DNA from: Erysipelotrichaceae bacterium | GTDB taxonomy: Bacteria > Bacillota_I > Bacilli_A > Erysipelotrichales > Erysipelotrichaceae | Reading direction: 5' to 3' | Assembly: GCA_017459795.1 (NCBI GenBank) | Contig: JAFUCG010000061.1 | Coordinates: 1-37,407 of the forward strand | Length of the DNA: 37,407 nucleotides | Shown: one piece after another, positions 16,275-23,948 of the stretch | Layout of the letters: each line of letters opens with the position of its first letter | Position numbering within the stretch: the stretch's first letter is position 1 | Program-made: the position numbers and the translations under genes | Notes under the pieces: model-generated | What the model was told of the DNA's origin: nothing | Databases searched by the model: none | What the model saw: only the letters and a program-made list of their open reading frames with translations

Positions 16275-17939
16275 ATGGCAGCTAATATGATTGGTAACAG
16301 ATACATAGTTTCAAAATTAATTGGTGAAGGCGGCATGGCAGATGTTTATCTGGCAATCGACTCAATTTTGAAGCGCCAGGTTGCCATTAAGGTCTTGAGA
16401 GGAGAACTTAATGATGACCCGGTCAATCTGAAGAGATTCCAGAGGGAAGCAAATGCCATTACCAATCTGTCTCACCCTAACATCGTAGAAGTATACGATG
16501 TAGGTGAGGAAAGTAACCGTAACTACATTGTCATGGAATATGTTCCTGGCAAGACTTTAAAGCAGCTCATAAAGGCCAGAGGGGCATTGCACCCTGATGA
16601 GGCCATTAACATAATGAAGCAGCTGGTTTCAGCTACTTCAAACGCGCACCGTAACGGCATCATTCACCGTGACATCAAATCACAGAACGTATTGATCAAG
16701 GATGACGGTACGGTAAAGCTGTCTGACTTCGGCATCGCTTCCACAAGTGATTCCCAGCAGCAGCTGACTCAGACCGATACCGTAATGGGAAGTGTTCATT
16801 ACCTGGCTCCTGAACTGGCAAAAGGCCATCAGGCAACTTTCCAGAGTGACATTTACTCATTAGGCATCGTATTCTATGAAATGTTGACGGGGGATGTTCC
16901 ATTCCATGGTGACACTGCCGTTCAGATAGCTCTGAAGCACATGCACGAAGAAGTGCCAAGTGTCAGAGCCTTTAATCCTGACTTACCGCAGTCAGTAGAA
17001 AACATCGTCATCAGATCTACGGCTAAACTTAAGAGTGACCGTTACGCAAGTGCTGATGAAATGTATAACGACCTGGTAACCTGTCTCGACTTATCCAGAA
17101 GCAGAGAACCTAAGCTGATCCTTGATTCCCAGCTCAAGCAGCAGCAGGAAAAAAAGGAAACCGAACATAAGGTAAAGGTAAAAGTCAGAAAAGACAGACC
17201 AAAGGCCGGGACTTTCTTAGCCGTTATCGGAGCGTTGGCACTAGGTGCCGCAATATTCTACATCCTGTTATTACTGTCCGGTAATATCGGTCCAAAGCCA
17301 ACCAAGGAAACGGTTCCTGATGTAACTGATCTGACATTGACAGATGCCAAGGATGTACTTGAAAAGCTCAACTACAGTATTGAAGCCATCAAGTATGAAG
17401 CTACTGAAGACATTGAAAAGGATCACATCATCAGAACTTCACCTTCAGCCAATACGGAAGTAGATTCAAACACGACAATTATCCTGTATGTTTCCAGCGG
17501 CAAGTACTATGTCGTTGAAAACTACGTTGGTCAGAACATAAATTCAGTCAAGTCATTACTGGAAGCTGATGGCTTTACTGTTGACATCATTGAAGTCAGA
17601 AATGGCGACTATGATGTAGGAACCATCATCGAACAGAGCGTTGCGGAAGGAACCAAGATCGACCCGCAGGCTAGCAGATCAATTCAGTTTACAACGACAA
17701 CGGCTGTTGCCTTTGTCATCCCGGCTAATCTTGAGGGTAAAAATGTTGAACAGGTCAAGAATGAACTTGAAGCCATGGGCGCTGTTGTTCAGCTTGTTCA
17801 GTTGCCTGTTGAAAGTAACATTGATCCTGAGACCGGTGAAAACATCGTGCCTTTAGGTACAGTTGTAACCGTAATGCCGCAGATGGGTACTTTCTATACC
17901 CAGTCTTCCGGCGCATACATTGAGTTAACTTATTATTAA
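16275..17939 (+). CDS. prkC: Membrane serine/threonine kinase PrkC (Stk) with three PASTA domains
   Basis: This Hanks-type kinase senses muropeptides or lipid II through extracellular PASTA domains and regulates growth, wall metabolism and translation. The 554-residue protein has a glycine loop GEGGMADVY (17-25), ATP-binding Lys39, catalytic HRDIKSQN and DFGIAS, a basic juxtamembrane stretch, one membrane helix (GTFLAVIGALALGAAIFYIL) and three PASTA repeats of ~65 residues beginning VPDVTDL, YYVVENYVG and FVIPANLEG. The start at 16275, with GAGAGG upstream, is preferred to a TTG 5 codons earlier that overlaps prpC. Confidence 0.96.
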   Translation: MAANMIGNRYIVSKLIGEGGMADVYLAIDSILKRQVAIKVLRGELNDDPVNLKRFQREANAITNLSHPNIVEVYDVGEESNRNYIVMEYVPGKTLKQLIKARGALHPDEAINIMKQLVSATSNAHRNGIIHRDIKSQNVLIKDDGTVKLSDFGIASTSDSQQQLTQTDTVMGSVHYLAPELAKGHQATFQSDIYSLGIVFYEMLTGDVPFHGDTAVQIALKHMHEEVPSVRAFNPDLPQSVENIVIRSTAKLKSDRYASADEMYNDLVTCLDLSRSREPKLILDSQLKQQQEKKETEHKVKVKVRKDRPKAGTFLAVIGALALGAAIFYILLLLSGNIGPKPTKETVPDVTDLTLTDAKDVLEKLNYSIEAIKYEATEDIEKDHIIRTSPSANTEVDSNTTIILYVSSGKYYVVENYVGQNINSVKSLLEADGFTVDIIEVRNGDYDVGTIIEQSVAEGTKIDPQASRSIQFTTTTAVAFVIPANLEGKNVEQVKNELEAMGAVVQLVQLPVESNIDPETGENIVPLGTVVTVMPQMGTFYTQSSGAYIELTYY

Positions 17940-17940
17940 A

Positions 17941-18804
17941 ATGCAGGGACAGATAGTAAAGATTGTTTCAAATCAATATACGGTACTGACTGAAGAAGGA
18001 AGTTTTCTTCAGGTCGTTGCCATGGGCAAGTTAAGACTTGGCAATAAGCCGGTAGTTGGTGATAAGGTTGAATATGAGCTTCTGGATGGCCAGTATGGCA
18101 TGCAGAAGATACTGGAAAGAAAGAACCAGTTGAGAAGACCGGCCATCGCCAACATTGATCAGGCCATGATCGTCATGAGTGCCATTGACCCGGTATTTTC
18201 CAGCATACTGGTTGATAAGTTAATATTCCTGATTGAATATGAAAACATTGAACCTGTCATTGTCATAACCAAGATGGATCTGGTTAAGGAAGATGACGAA
18301 GTATATAAATACATTGAAGATTACAGAAAGAGTGGTTATAAGGTAATACTTAGCGGCCATGACTTTGAAATAGACGACATCAAGGATGCCTTAAAGGGCA
18401 AGATAACCGTTCTGACAGGACAGTCAGGGGTAGGAAAGAGCACCTTGTTAAACAAGCTTGATCCTGATTTTGCGGCTGCCACCCAGTCAATTTCCAAGGC
18501 CTTGGGCAGGGGCAAGCATACCACCAGACATACTCAGTTATATCCGGTCGGTGATGGCTGGCTGGCTGATACCCCGGGTTTCTCATCACTTGACTTTTCA
18601 TGGCATGATAGCCTTACCTTAGCCGGCAGGATCAGGGATTTCCAGAATCTGCCTGACTGCAGGTTCAAGGATTGCCGTCACATAAATGAACCAAATTGCG
18701 AAGTAAAGAAAGGTGTCGAAGAAGGAAGAGTTTCTTCGATTCGCTATAAACATTATCTGGAAGTAGTTCCACTGTGTAATCAGAGAGAGGAGTGGCAGAA
18801 ATGA
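17941..18804 (+). CDS. rsgA: Ribosome small-subunit GTPase RsgA (CpgA)
   Basis: RsgA is a circularly permuted GTPase that checks late 30S maturation. The 287-residue protein has an N-terminal OB fold, then G4 TKMD (110-113) before G1 GQSGVGKST (160-168) and G3 DTPG (210-213), which shows the permuted order. A C-terminal zinc site is formed by Cys240, Cys245, His247 and Cys253. It starts one base after the prkC stop with no ribosome binding site, consistent with re-initiation. The stop overlaps the rpe start (ATGA). Confidence 0.96.
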   Translation: MQGQIVKIVSNQYTVLTEEGSFLQVVAMGKLRLGNKPVVGDKVEYELLDGQYGMQKILERKNQLRRPAIANIDQAMIVMSAIDPVFSSILVDKLIFLIEYENIEPVIVITKMDLVKEDDEVYKYIEDYRKSGYKVILSGHDFEIDDIKDALKGKITVLTGQSGVGKSTLLNKLDPDFAAATQSISKALGRGKHTTRHTQLYPVGDGWLADTPGFSSLDFSWHDSLTLAGRIRDFQNLPDCRFKDCRHINEPNCEVKKGVEEGRVSSIRYKHYLEVVPLCNQREEWQK

Positions 18805-19454
18805 CAATAATATCACCGTCAGTTTTATCAGCTGATTTTTCCGATCTGAAGGGACAGATCGAACACCTCAATACCTCAAAGGCAGAATGGGTGCACTTTG
18901 ACGTAATGGATGGCCATTTTGTTCCTAACCTGACATTTGGCCCTGACATACTGAAAGTATTTGATAAGTTATGTACCAAGAAGCTTGATGTTCACATCAT
19001 GGTTTCAAACCCATTAAAGGTAGTTGATTACTTTAAGAACAACAATATCTACATGATGACTTTCCATGTTGAGGCAGTAAGTGACAATACCCTGATCCCG
19101 ACAATTGAAAAGTGCCGCAAACTTGGCTATAAGGTTGGCATCTCAATCAAGCCTGATACCAGATGCGAAGAACTGTTAGGTATTCTGGATAAGGTTGACA
19201 TGGTATTAGTCATGTCTGTAGAACCTGGCTTTGGCGGTCAGAAGTTCATGCCTAAGGCACTGGAAAAGTTTGACTGGCTGCATAATTACCGTGAGGAAAA
19301 CAATCTCCATTATCTGCTGGAAGTTGATGGCGGCATTAATGAAGAAACCGGCAGAAAGTGTGTTGAACACCATTGTGATGTATTAGTTGCCGGCAGCTAT
19401 GTCTTCAAGCATCCTGAAGGAATAGAAGCAGGAGTAGAAAGCTTACTTAAGTAA
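18801..19454 (+). CDS. rpe: Ribulose-phosphate 3-epimerase
   Basis: Rpe interconverts ribulose-5-phosphate and xylulose-5-phosphate in the pentose phosphate pathway. The 217-residue TIM barrel shows ISPSVLSADFSDL at the start, HFDVMDGHFVPN with metal-binding His and Asp, MSVEPGFGGQKF, and DGGINEETG with the second catalytic Asp. The start at 18801 has GAGAGGAG 8 nt upstream and overlaps the rsgA stop. A GTG three codons upstream is less likely. thiN, which follows rpe in B. subtilis, is replaced by a lipoprotein. Confidence 0.95.
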   Translation: MTIISPSVLSADFSDLKGQIEHLNTSKAEWVHFDVMDGHFVPNLTFGPDILKVFDKLCTKKLDVHIMVSNPLKVVDYFKNNNIYMMTFHVEAVSDNTLIPTIEKCRKLGYKVGISIKPDTRCEELLGILDKVDMVLVMSVEPGFGGQKFMPKALEKFDWLHNYREENNLHYLLEVDGGINEETGRKCVEHHCDVLVAGSYVFKHPEGIEAGVESLLK

Positions 19455-19936
19455 TGAAGAAAACACTATTGTTAATACTGGTCTGCATCTTCTTATTAGC
19501 TGGCTGTAAGAGTGAGCCAAAGAAGACTGCCGCAGATTTTGCGAAGGAATATGAAGTCTCTGAAGACGTCAAGGTAAAATATCTTTCCACTAACCAGCTT
19601 GATGATGTTTTCAAGGGAACACACGTTACTCTTGTATCAACAGACAAGTATAAGGAAGCTGTTCAGGTGCTGTGTCAGGAAGTTGACAAGTACGATGGTC
19701 TCTACATTTATTATCTTAACAGTAAGGACATGAAGGACAGCGGTGTCAGCATGGACATCAATGACATTAAGGATGTTCAGAACTTCATTGCCTTTGTTAA
19801 GGAAAGTGACATCGTTGACTACATCAACCTTGATGACTTTGTCTTCAGTGATAAGGAAAACCTGGCTTTCATATATGATGTGATTCTGGATTCAATTACC
19901 AGAGACCTGAAGCCAGGCTGCAGTGACAGATGTTAG
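19454..19936 (+). CDS. Small lipoprotein of unknown function
   Basis: The 160-residue product has a lipoprotein signal peptide, MKKTLLLILVCIFLLAGC, with lipobox LAGC, so it should be anchored outside the membrane. I recognise no family. Its mature part (VTLVSTDKYKEAVQVLCQEV followed by a YIYYL strand) has a strand-helix-strand order loosely like the thioredoxin lipoprotein at 31448, but without a CxxC; relatedness is only a suspicion. The ATG overlaps the rpe stop (TAATG), so it belongs to the end of the priA operon. The region 19937-20117 downstream holds no gene. Confidence 0.75.
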   Translation: MKKTLLLILVCIFLLAGCKSEPKKTAADFAKEYEVSEDVKVKYLSTNQLDDVFKGTHVTLVSTDKYKEAVQVLCQEVDKYDGLYIYYLNSKDMKDSGVSMDINDIKDVQNFIAFVKESDIVDYINLDDFVFSDKENLAFIYDVILDSITRDLKPGCSDRC

Positions 19937-19985
19937 TTTAGAAATCATGAATAAAAATAATAACCCCAAAATCAGGTTAAAACTG

Positions 19986-20013
19986 ATGATATGTACCCCT
20001 AAATGATATGTAC
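19986..20013. repeat. 11-bp direct repeat in the gap after the lipoprotein gene
   Basis: ATGATATGTAC occurs at 19986-19996 and again at 20003-20013, a 17-bp period. The surrounding 180 bp (19937-20117) hold no convincing gene. It may be a protein-binding site or a remnant of a mobile-element end; neither is shown. Confidence 0.5.
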
Positions 20014-20119
20014 TCTCCATCTGCTTGAGTTTTTGAATATAACTGGGTAAATGAGGAGTATATTTCAGTCTTTACCATTTAAGCATTTCAATCTTCCACA
20101 GAAATATATGACACGCATA

Positions 20120-20155
20120 AAAAGCCACTACATACTGAAATATGTAATGGCTTTT
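20120..20155 (-). terminator. Terminator of the 87-residue gene (possibly bidirectional)
   Basis: The arms AAAAGCCA-c-TACATA (20120-20134) and TATGTA-a-TGGCTTTT (20141-20155) pair with one mismatch around CTGAAA. On the minus strand it runs into TTTTTAT; the plus strand has a weaker T-tract that could serve the priA operon. Confidence 0.8.
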
Positions 20156-20418
20156 CAATTTGCGTTTTTGCTTTTCCAACTGTAGTATTCATCATCCTTT
20201 TCGGTATTGACGGTTTCATCAGTTGGTTCATAGACGTAGAATGTTTCCTTCTGATACAGGTTCTTGAAGTCTTCAAAACTTAATAAATAATGACTGTTCT
20301 TACCGTTAACGGCGATACGTTTTCCCTTGATGTAAAAGGATGTACGGTCAGCTGTAAGGACTATTTCCTTATCGTTAAGATATTGAATGACCTGATGGAA
20401 ATTATCGATCTTTTTCAT
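20155..20418 (-). CDS. Hypothetical 87-residue protein
   Basis: This is a soluble-looking small protein with an N-terminal basic stretch, a central strand-rich part (EIVLTADRTSFYIKGKRIAV) and an acidic C-terminal tail. No family is recognised. It has no ribosome binding site: the ATG lies 3 nt beyond the T-tract of the rpmB terminator, so it could be made only by read-through or from an unseen internal promoter. Its own terminator overlaps the stop. Codon use resembles the neighbours, which supports a real but poorly expressed gene. Confidence 0.55.
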   Translation of the reverse strand: MKKIDNFHQVIQYLNDKEIVLTADRTSFYIKGKRIAVNGKNSHYLLSFEDFKNLYQKETFYVYEPTDETVNTEKDDEYYSWKSKNAN

Positions 20419-20421
20419 AAT

Positions 20422-20443
20422 AAAAAAGTTAGGATTACCTAAC
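20422..20443 (-). terminator. rpmB intrinsic terminator
   Basis: On the minus strand GTTAGG (20443-20438), loop TAAT, CCTAAC (20433-20428) is followed by TTTTTT (20427-20422). It lies 5 nt after the rpmB stop and just before the next ATG. Confidence 0.85.
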
Positions 20444-20447
20444 CTTA

Positions 20448-20639
20448 TTATTTTGCCTGTTGAGCTTTCAAGGTTTTTAGAGCTCTTGCAGACATCTTAA
20501 CTGTCTGTGGTTTGCCATCGATCATAACCTTAACTTTCTGTAAGTTAACATTCCATCTACGGCGAGTAGCTCTTAGAGAGTCAGAACGCTTGTTACCTGT
20601 AACCGGACCCTTACCTGTTACAACACATACTCTTGACAT
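20448..20639 (-). CDS. rpmB: 50S ribosomal protein L28
   Basis: The 63-residue product begins [20 protein letters not shown] and continues with the [13 protein letters not shown] core of bacterial L28. The N-terminal cysteine is not part of a CxxC zinc pair, so this is the zinc-free form. A strong AAAGGAGGT site precedes the ATG. Lying near rpe at the end of the prkC region matches the B. subtilis neighbourhood. Confidence 0.96.
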   Translation of the reverse strand: MSRVCVVTGKGPVTGNKRSDSLRATRRRWNVNLQKVKVMIDGKPQTVKMSARALKTLKAQQAK

Positions 20640-20668
20640 TCAGTGACCTCCTTTCAATCTTTCGCTTG

Positions 20669-20674
20669 ATTATA
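20669..20674 (-). promoter_or_regulatory. Putative -10 box of rpmB
   Basis: TATAAT on the minus strand lies 30 nt upstream of the rpmB start. No good -35 box is seen at standard spacing. The rest of the 170-bp rpmB-ftsA gap is AT-rich and should also hold the ftsA promoter (candidate TATGAT near 20773). Confidence 0.5.
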
Positions 20675-20809
20675 CTATCATGGTTGATGTAAAAATGCAA
20701 GAAATTATTAATCGAAAAAGGGCTATTTTTGCAAAGTTTTTTATATTTTACAGTAATATTTAACTAGTAAGTATGATAAAATATAGGTAAATTTATAGGG
20801 AGGCTTATC

Positions 20810-22072
20810 ATGGCAGAAAATCAGATTCTTGCAGCCTTACAAATTGAGAGTAATGAAGTGCGCTTACTAGTAGGCGAAGTTTTTAATACACGTTTAAATA
20901 CATTGAAAAAAGAGACCGTTGCCTGCAAGGGTTTGGACGGAATCAGAATAGTTGATCAGAAAGCCGTAGCCAGTGCCATCAGACAGGCAGTAGACAGTGC
21001 AAGTGCTCATTTGGGAACTCCAATCGAAAGTGTCTTACTGGCAATACCGGCTTATCGTTTTAAGAAGGAAACCAGAACTTTCAGCAAGGTCATCGATTCA
21101 GGTGATGGCCGCATCAAGGCTGATGACATCAAGGACATGTACCATAAGGCACTGACAGTCAATGTCGGCAGTGACATCGTCGTTGCCAATGTTGCCTGTA
21201 ACGTCTATAAGACCAACGGCATTACCTATCGTAAGTTACCGGTAGGTGAACAGTGTGATGTCTTGGAAGCTGATATTGACCTGTTATGTTGCGATAAGCT
21301 GACAGCTTATGACTATGTAACAGTAGTTGAACAGGCTGGCTTAAAGGTACTGGACATATGTCTTGATAACTATGCCCTGGCTAAGGAAGCTGCCTTATTT
21401 GAACAGACCATGAGAAACTATGTTCTTTCAATTCAGTTTGAAAAGCAGCATACCTTATTCTCAATCATCTACGATGGCAAGATCGTAACCAGTGAAAATG
21501 AAGCAATCGGTTATGATGCATTGGCAAAGGCCATTGCTCAAAGATATTCATTACCTGAGAACATTGCCGTTAAGCAGTTAATGAAGCATGGCAGACTTGC
21601 TCAGAAGGAATTTACAAACAGACCGGTATACATGTGGACAGCCAATCAGGTCACTAACATGATCAATGACTATGACCTGCATGAAACCATTAAGGATACC
21701 GCAGATTATATAGCCAAGGATTTCCAGGCCTTATGTGAACCGATACTGAATCAGGAAAACGTAACCGTAATGGTATCAGGTGATGGCGTTGAAATCGAAG
21801 GCGTTGACAGATTACTGGCTGAAAGATTCAACAAGCCTGTTAAGTGTTATTATCCTGAAACACTTGGTGCCAGAGGAGCAAAGTGGGCAGTACCGTTAGG
21901 CCTGTTCTACTCATACATCGATTCTCAGATCGGCCCTGACAGTAATGAATCAAGTTTGGATGTAACGGCCTATACGGCTCATCTGAACAGCAGAGTAAAT
22001 CATACAAATCATGAAGAGGGATTTACTTCCCGTTTAAAGAACATGTTATTTAACAACCAGAAGAATAGTTGA
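20810..22072 (+). CDS. ftsA: FtsA-like cell division protein lacking canonical ATP-binding motifs
   Basis: FtsA tethers FtsZ to the membrane. Identity rests on position (12 nt before ftsZ), length (420 residues), an N-terminal FtsA-like pattern ending LLVGEV, the VLLAIPAYRFKKE region, and a C-terminal amphipathic helix (404-415, GFTSRLKNMLFN) that would bind the membrane. The actin-fold nucleotide motifs are degenerate: phosphate-1, normally DIGT/S, reads LQIESNEV (10-17); phosphate-2, normally DIGGGTTD, reads SIQFEKQHTLF near 207-217; the adenosine motif is SGDGVEIEG (323-331) rather than TGGG. It may be ATP-independent. GGGAGG provides a strong ribosome binding site. Confidence 0.85.
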   Translation: MAENQILAALQIESNEVRLLVGEVFNTRLNTLKKETVACKGLDGIRIVDQKAVASAIRQAVDSASAHLGTPIESVLLAIPAYRFKKETRTFSKVIDSGDGRIKADDIKDMYHKALTVNVGSDIVVANVACNVYKTNGITYRKLPVGEQCDVLEADIDLLCCDKLTAYDYVTVVEQAGLKVLDICLDNYALAKEAALFEQTMRNYVLSIQFEKQHTLFSIIYDGKIVTSENEAIGYDALAKAIAQRYSLPENIAVKQLMKHGRLAQKEFTNRPVYMWTANQVTNMINDYDLHETIKDTADYIAKDFQALCEPILNQENVTVMVSGDGVEIEGVDRLLAERFNKPVKCYYPETLGARGAKWAVPLGLFYSYIDSQIGPDSNESSLDVTAYTAHLNSRVNHTNHEEGFTSRLKNMLFNNQKNS

Positions 22073-22083
22073 GGTGAATAAAT

Positions 22084-23178
22084 ATGAGTGAATTAACTTT
22101 CAATAATGTAACAAAGATTAAGGTATTCGGTATTGGTGGAGCAGGCTGTAACGCTGTTAACCGCATGGTTGAAGACGGTGTTGCCGGTGCTGATTTCTAT
22201 GTAGCCAATACAGACTTACAGGTCATCAGAACTTCAAAAGTAGAAAACAAGATCCTGTTAGGCGCTAACACAACTCATGGTCTAGGCTGTGGCGGTAACC
22301 CAGATGTTGGCAGACAGGCTGCATTGGAAAACGAAGCAGAAATCAGAGAAGCCGTAAAGGATACTGACATGGTATTCATTACTGCCGGCATGGGCGGCGG
22401 TACAGGTACAGGAGCTGCACCGGTATTTGCCAAGTGTGCTCAGGAATCTGGTGCCTTGACAATCGGTGTCGTAACAAAGCCATTCGCCTTTGAAGGACGC
22501 AGAAGAATGATGCAGGCTCTTGACGGTCTTGATGAATTACGTAAGCATGTCGATTCAATCATCATTATTCCAAACAACAAGGTAAAGGAAATCTTAGGTG
22601 ACATTCCATTTAAGGATTCATTCAAGGAAGCTGACAACATCTTACGTCAGGCTGTTCAGACCATCACTGATCTGGTAAGCTTCCAGGCAATCATCAACCT
22701 TGACTTCGCTGACATCAAGTCAGTCATGAGCAATCAGGGTATTGCCCTTATCGGTATCGGTATGGACGATGGACCAGACAGAGCTGTTGAAGCAGCCAGA
22801 AAGGCTGTCAGCTCACCATTACTTGAAGCTGATATCTCAGGCGCAAGAAATGCCATCATCAATATCACAGGCGGTAACGATCTGACAATTAACGATGCCA
22901 ATGCCGCTGTAGATTATATAAGAAACGCTGCCGGTGGCGACATTGATGCCATCTTCGGTGTAGCCTTCAACGAAAACCTGAACAATACGATCATCGTTAC
23001 CGTAATCGCTACAGGTTTTGAGGAAGCAAGTCTTGAAGAGCAGCAGGTAATTTCAACACCAAAGGTTGAAGTACCTAAGCAGACCTTCCAGACTGAACAG
23101 CCAAAGCAGCCATCTCAGCCAGTTGAAACTCCGGTTTCAGCACCGCTGGATACAGATTTCTTCGCAAGAAGACGTTAA
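22084..23178 (+). CDS. ftsZ: Cell division GTPase FtsZ
   Basis: This tubulin homologue forms the Z-ring. The 364-residue protein has IGGAGCNAVNRM (17-28), the tubulin signature GGGTGTG (104-110), the NVDFADVK-like NLDFADIKSVM with T7-loop catalytic residues, a short variable linker rich in Gln and Pro, and a C-terminal peptide DTDFFARRR that departs from the usual IPxFLRRR-type sequence but keeps the basic end. GAGGTGA precedes the ATG. It is the last gene of the ftsA-ftsZ unit; mraZ, mraW and murein genes are not nearby. Confidence 0.98.
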   Translation: MSELTFNNVTKIKVFGIGGAGCNAVNRMVEDGVAGADFYVANTDLQVIRTSKVENKILLGANTTHGLGCGGNPDVGRQAALENEAEIREAVKDTDMVFITAGMGGGTGTGAAPVFAKCAQESGALTIGVVTKPFAFEGRRRMMQALDGLDELRKHVDSIIIIPNNKVKEILGDIPFKDSFKEADNILRQAVQTITDLVSFQAIINLDFADIKSVMSNQGIALIGIGMDDGPDRAVEAARKAVSSPLLEADISGARNAIINITGGNDLTINDANAAVDYIRNAAGGDIDAIFGVAFNENLNNTIIVTVIATGFEEASLEEQQVISTPKVEVPKQTFQTEQPKQPSQPVETPVSAPLDTDFFARRR

Positions 23179-23189
23179 TTAAACAGAAC

Positions 23190-23210
23190 AACCCCATAAG
23201 GGGTTTTTCT
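23190..23210 (+). terminator. ftsZ intrinsic terminator
   Basis: AACCCC (23190-23195), loop ATAA, GGGGTT (23200-23205), then a T-rich tract to 23210; 11 nt after the ftsZ stop. Confidence 0.88.
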
Positions 23211-23223
23211 TTAAAGGGGATTT

Positions 23224-23946
23224 ATGCAGAAATACAAGAAGACTAACGATACATCCTATGCCTTGGGAACCGAGCTTACTCTGGAGCTATTAAAATATCA
23301 TCCTAGGGAAACGGTAAGCGTATACGTTCATTCCAAGCAGAAGGATAACGAAATATACCGTCAGATCATTAAACTGTGCAAAGAAAACAGAATTGAGGTC
23401 ATAAACAGCGACAAGGCTTTTAACATCGTTGATGCCAAGGATAACTGTTATATCATGGGTGTCTTTAAGAAGTTTAGAAATGACATCCGCAAGGACAGAA
23501 ACCATGTCGTACTGGTCAATCCAAGCAACATGGGTAACTTAGGCACGATCATCAGATCATGCGTTGGCTTTGGTATAAATGATTTGGCCATCATTGCCCC
23601 AGCCGCCGACATCTATGATCCGAAGGTCATCCGTGCCAGCATGCGTGCTTTCTTTGGCTTGCACTTCAGTTATTATCAGAGCTTTGAAGAGTATCTTAAT
23701 GATGTAAGTAAGAGAGAAGTATTCCCATTCATGCTGGATGGGGAGGTTAAACTTCATGAGGTAAAGGTGCCGGAAAGATATTCGCTGGTATTTGGTAATG
23801 AAGCTACCGGCTTACCGGCTGAATTCCATGAGTATGGTACATCGGTAGTAATTGAGCAGCTTAATACAATTGATTCGTTTAATCTCGACAATGCCGTCAG
23901 TATCGGTATTTATGAGTTCACCAGGGGAAAACTACAGGAGAAATAA
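23224..23946 (+). CDS. TrmH-family (SPOUT) RNA methyltransferase
   Basis: This 240-residue SAM-dependent enzyme should 2'-O-methylate an rRNA or tRNA; which nucleotide cannot be told. The SPOUT trefoil-knot motifs are present in order: NPSNMGNLGTIIRSC (motif 1), LVFGNEATGLP (motif 2) and DSFNLDNAVSIGIYEF (motif 3). An N-terminal ~90-residue part resembles the SpoU substrate-binding domain. AAAGGGGAT precedes the ATG. The gene is followed after 2 nt by the esterase gene, probably one transcript. Confidence 0.9.
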   Translation: MQKYKKTNDTSYALGTELTLELLKYHPRETVSVYVHSKQKDNEIYRQIIKLCKENRIEVINSDKAFNIVDAKDNCYIMGVFKKFRNDIRKDRNHVVLVNPSNMGNLGTIIRSCVGFGINDLAIIAPAADIYDPKVIRASMRAFFGLHFSYYQSFEEYLNDVSKREVFPFMLDGEVKLHEVKVPERYSLVFGNEATGLPAEFHEYGTSVVIEQLNTIDSFNLDNAVSIGIYEFTRGKLQEK

Positions 23947-23948
23947 CT

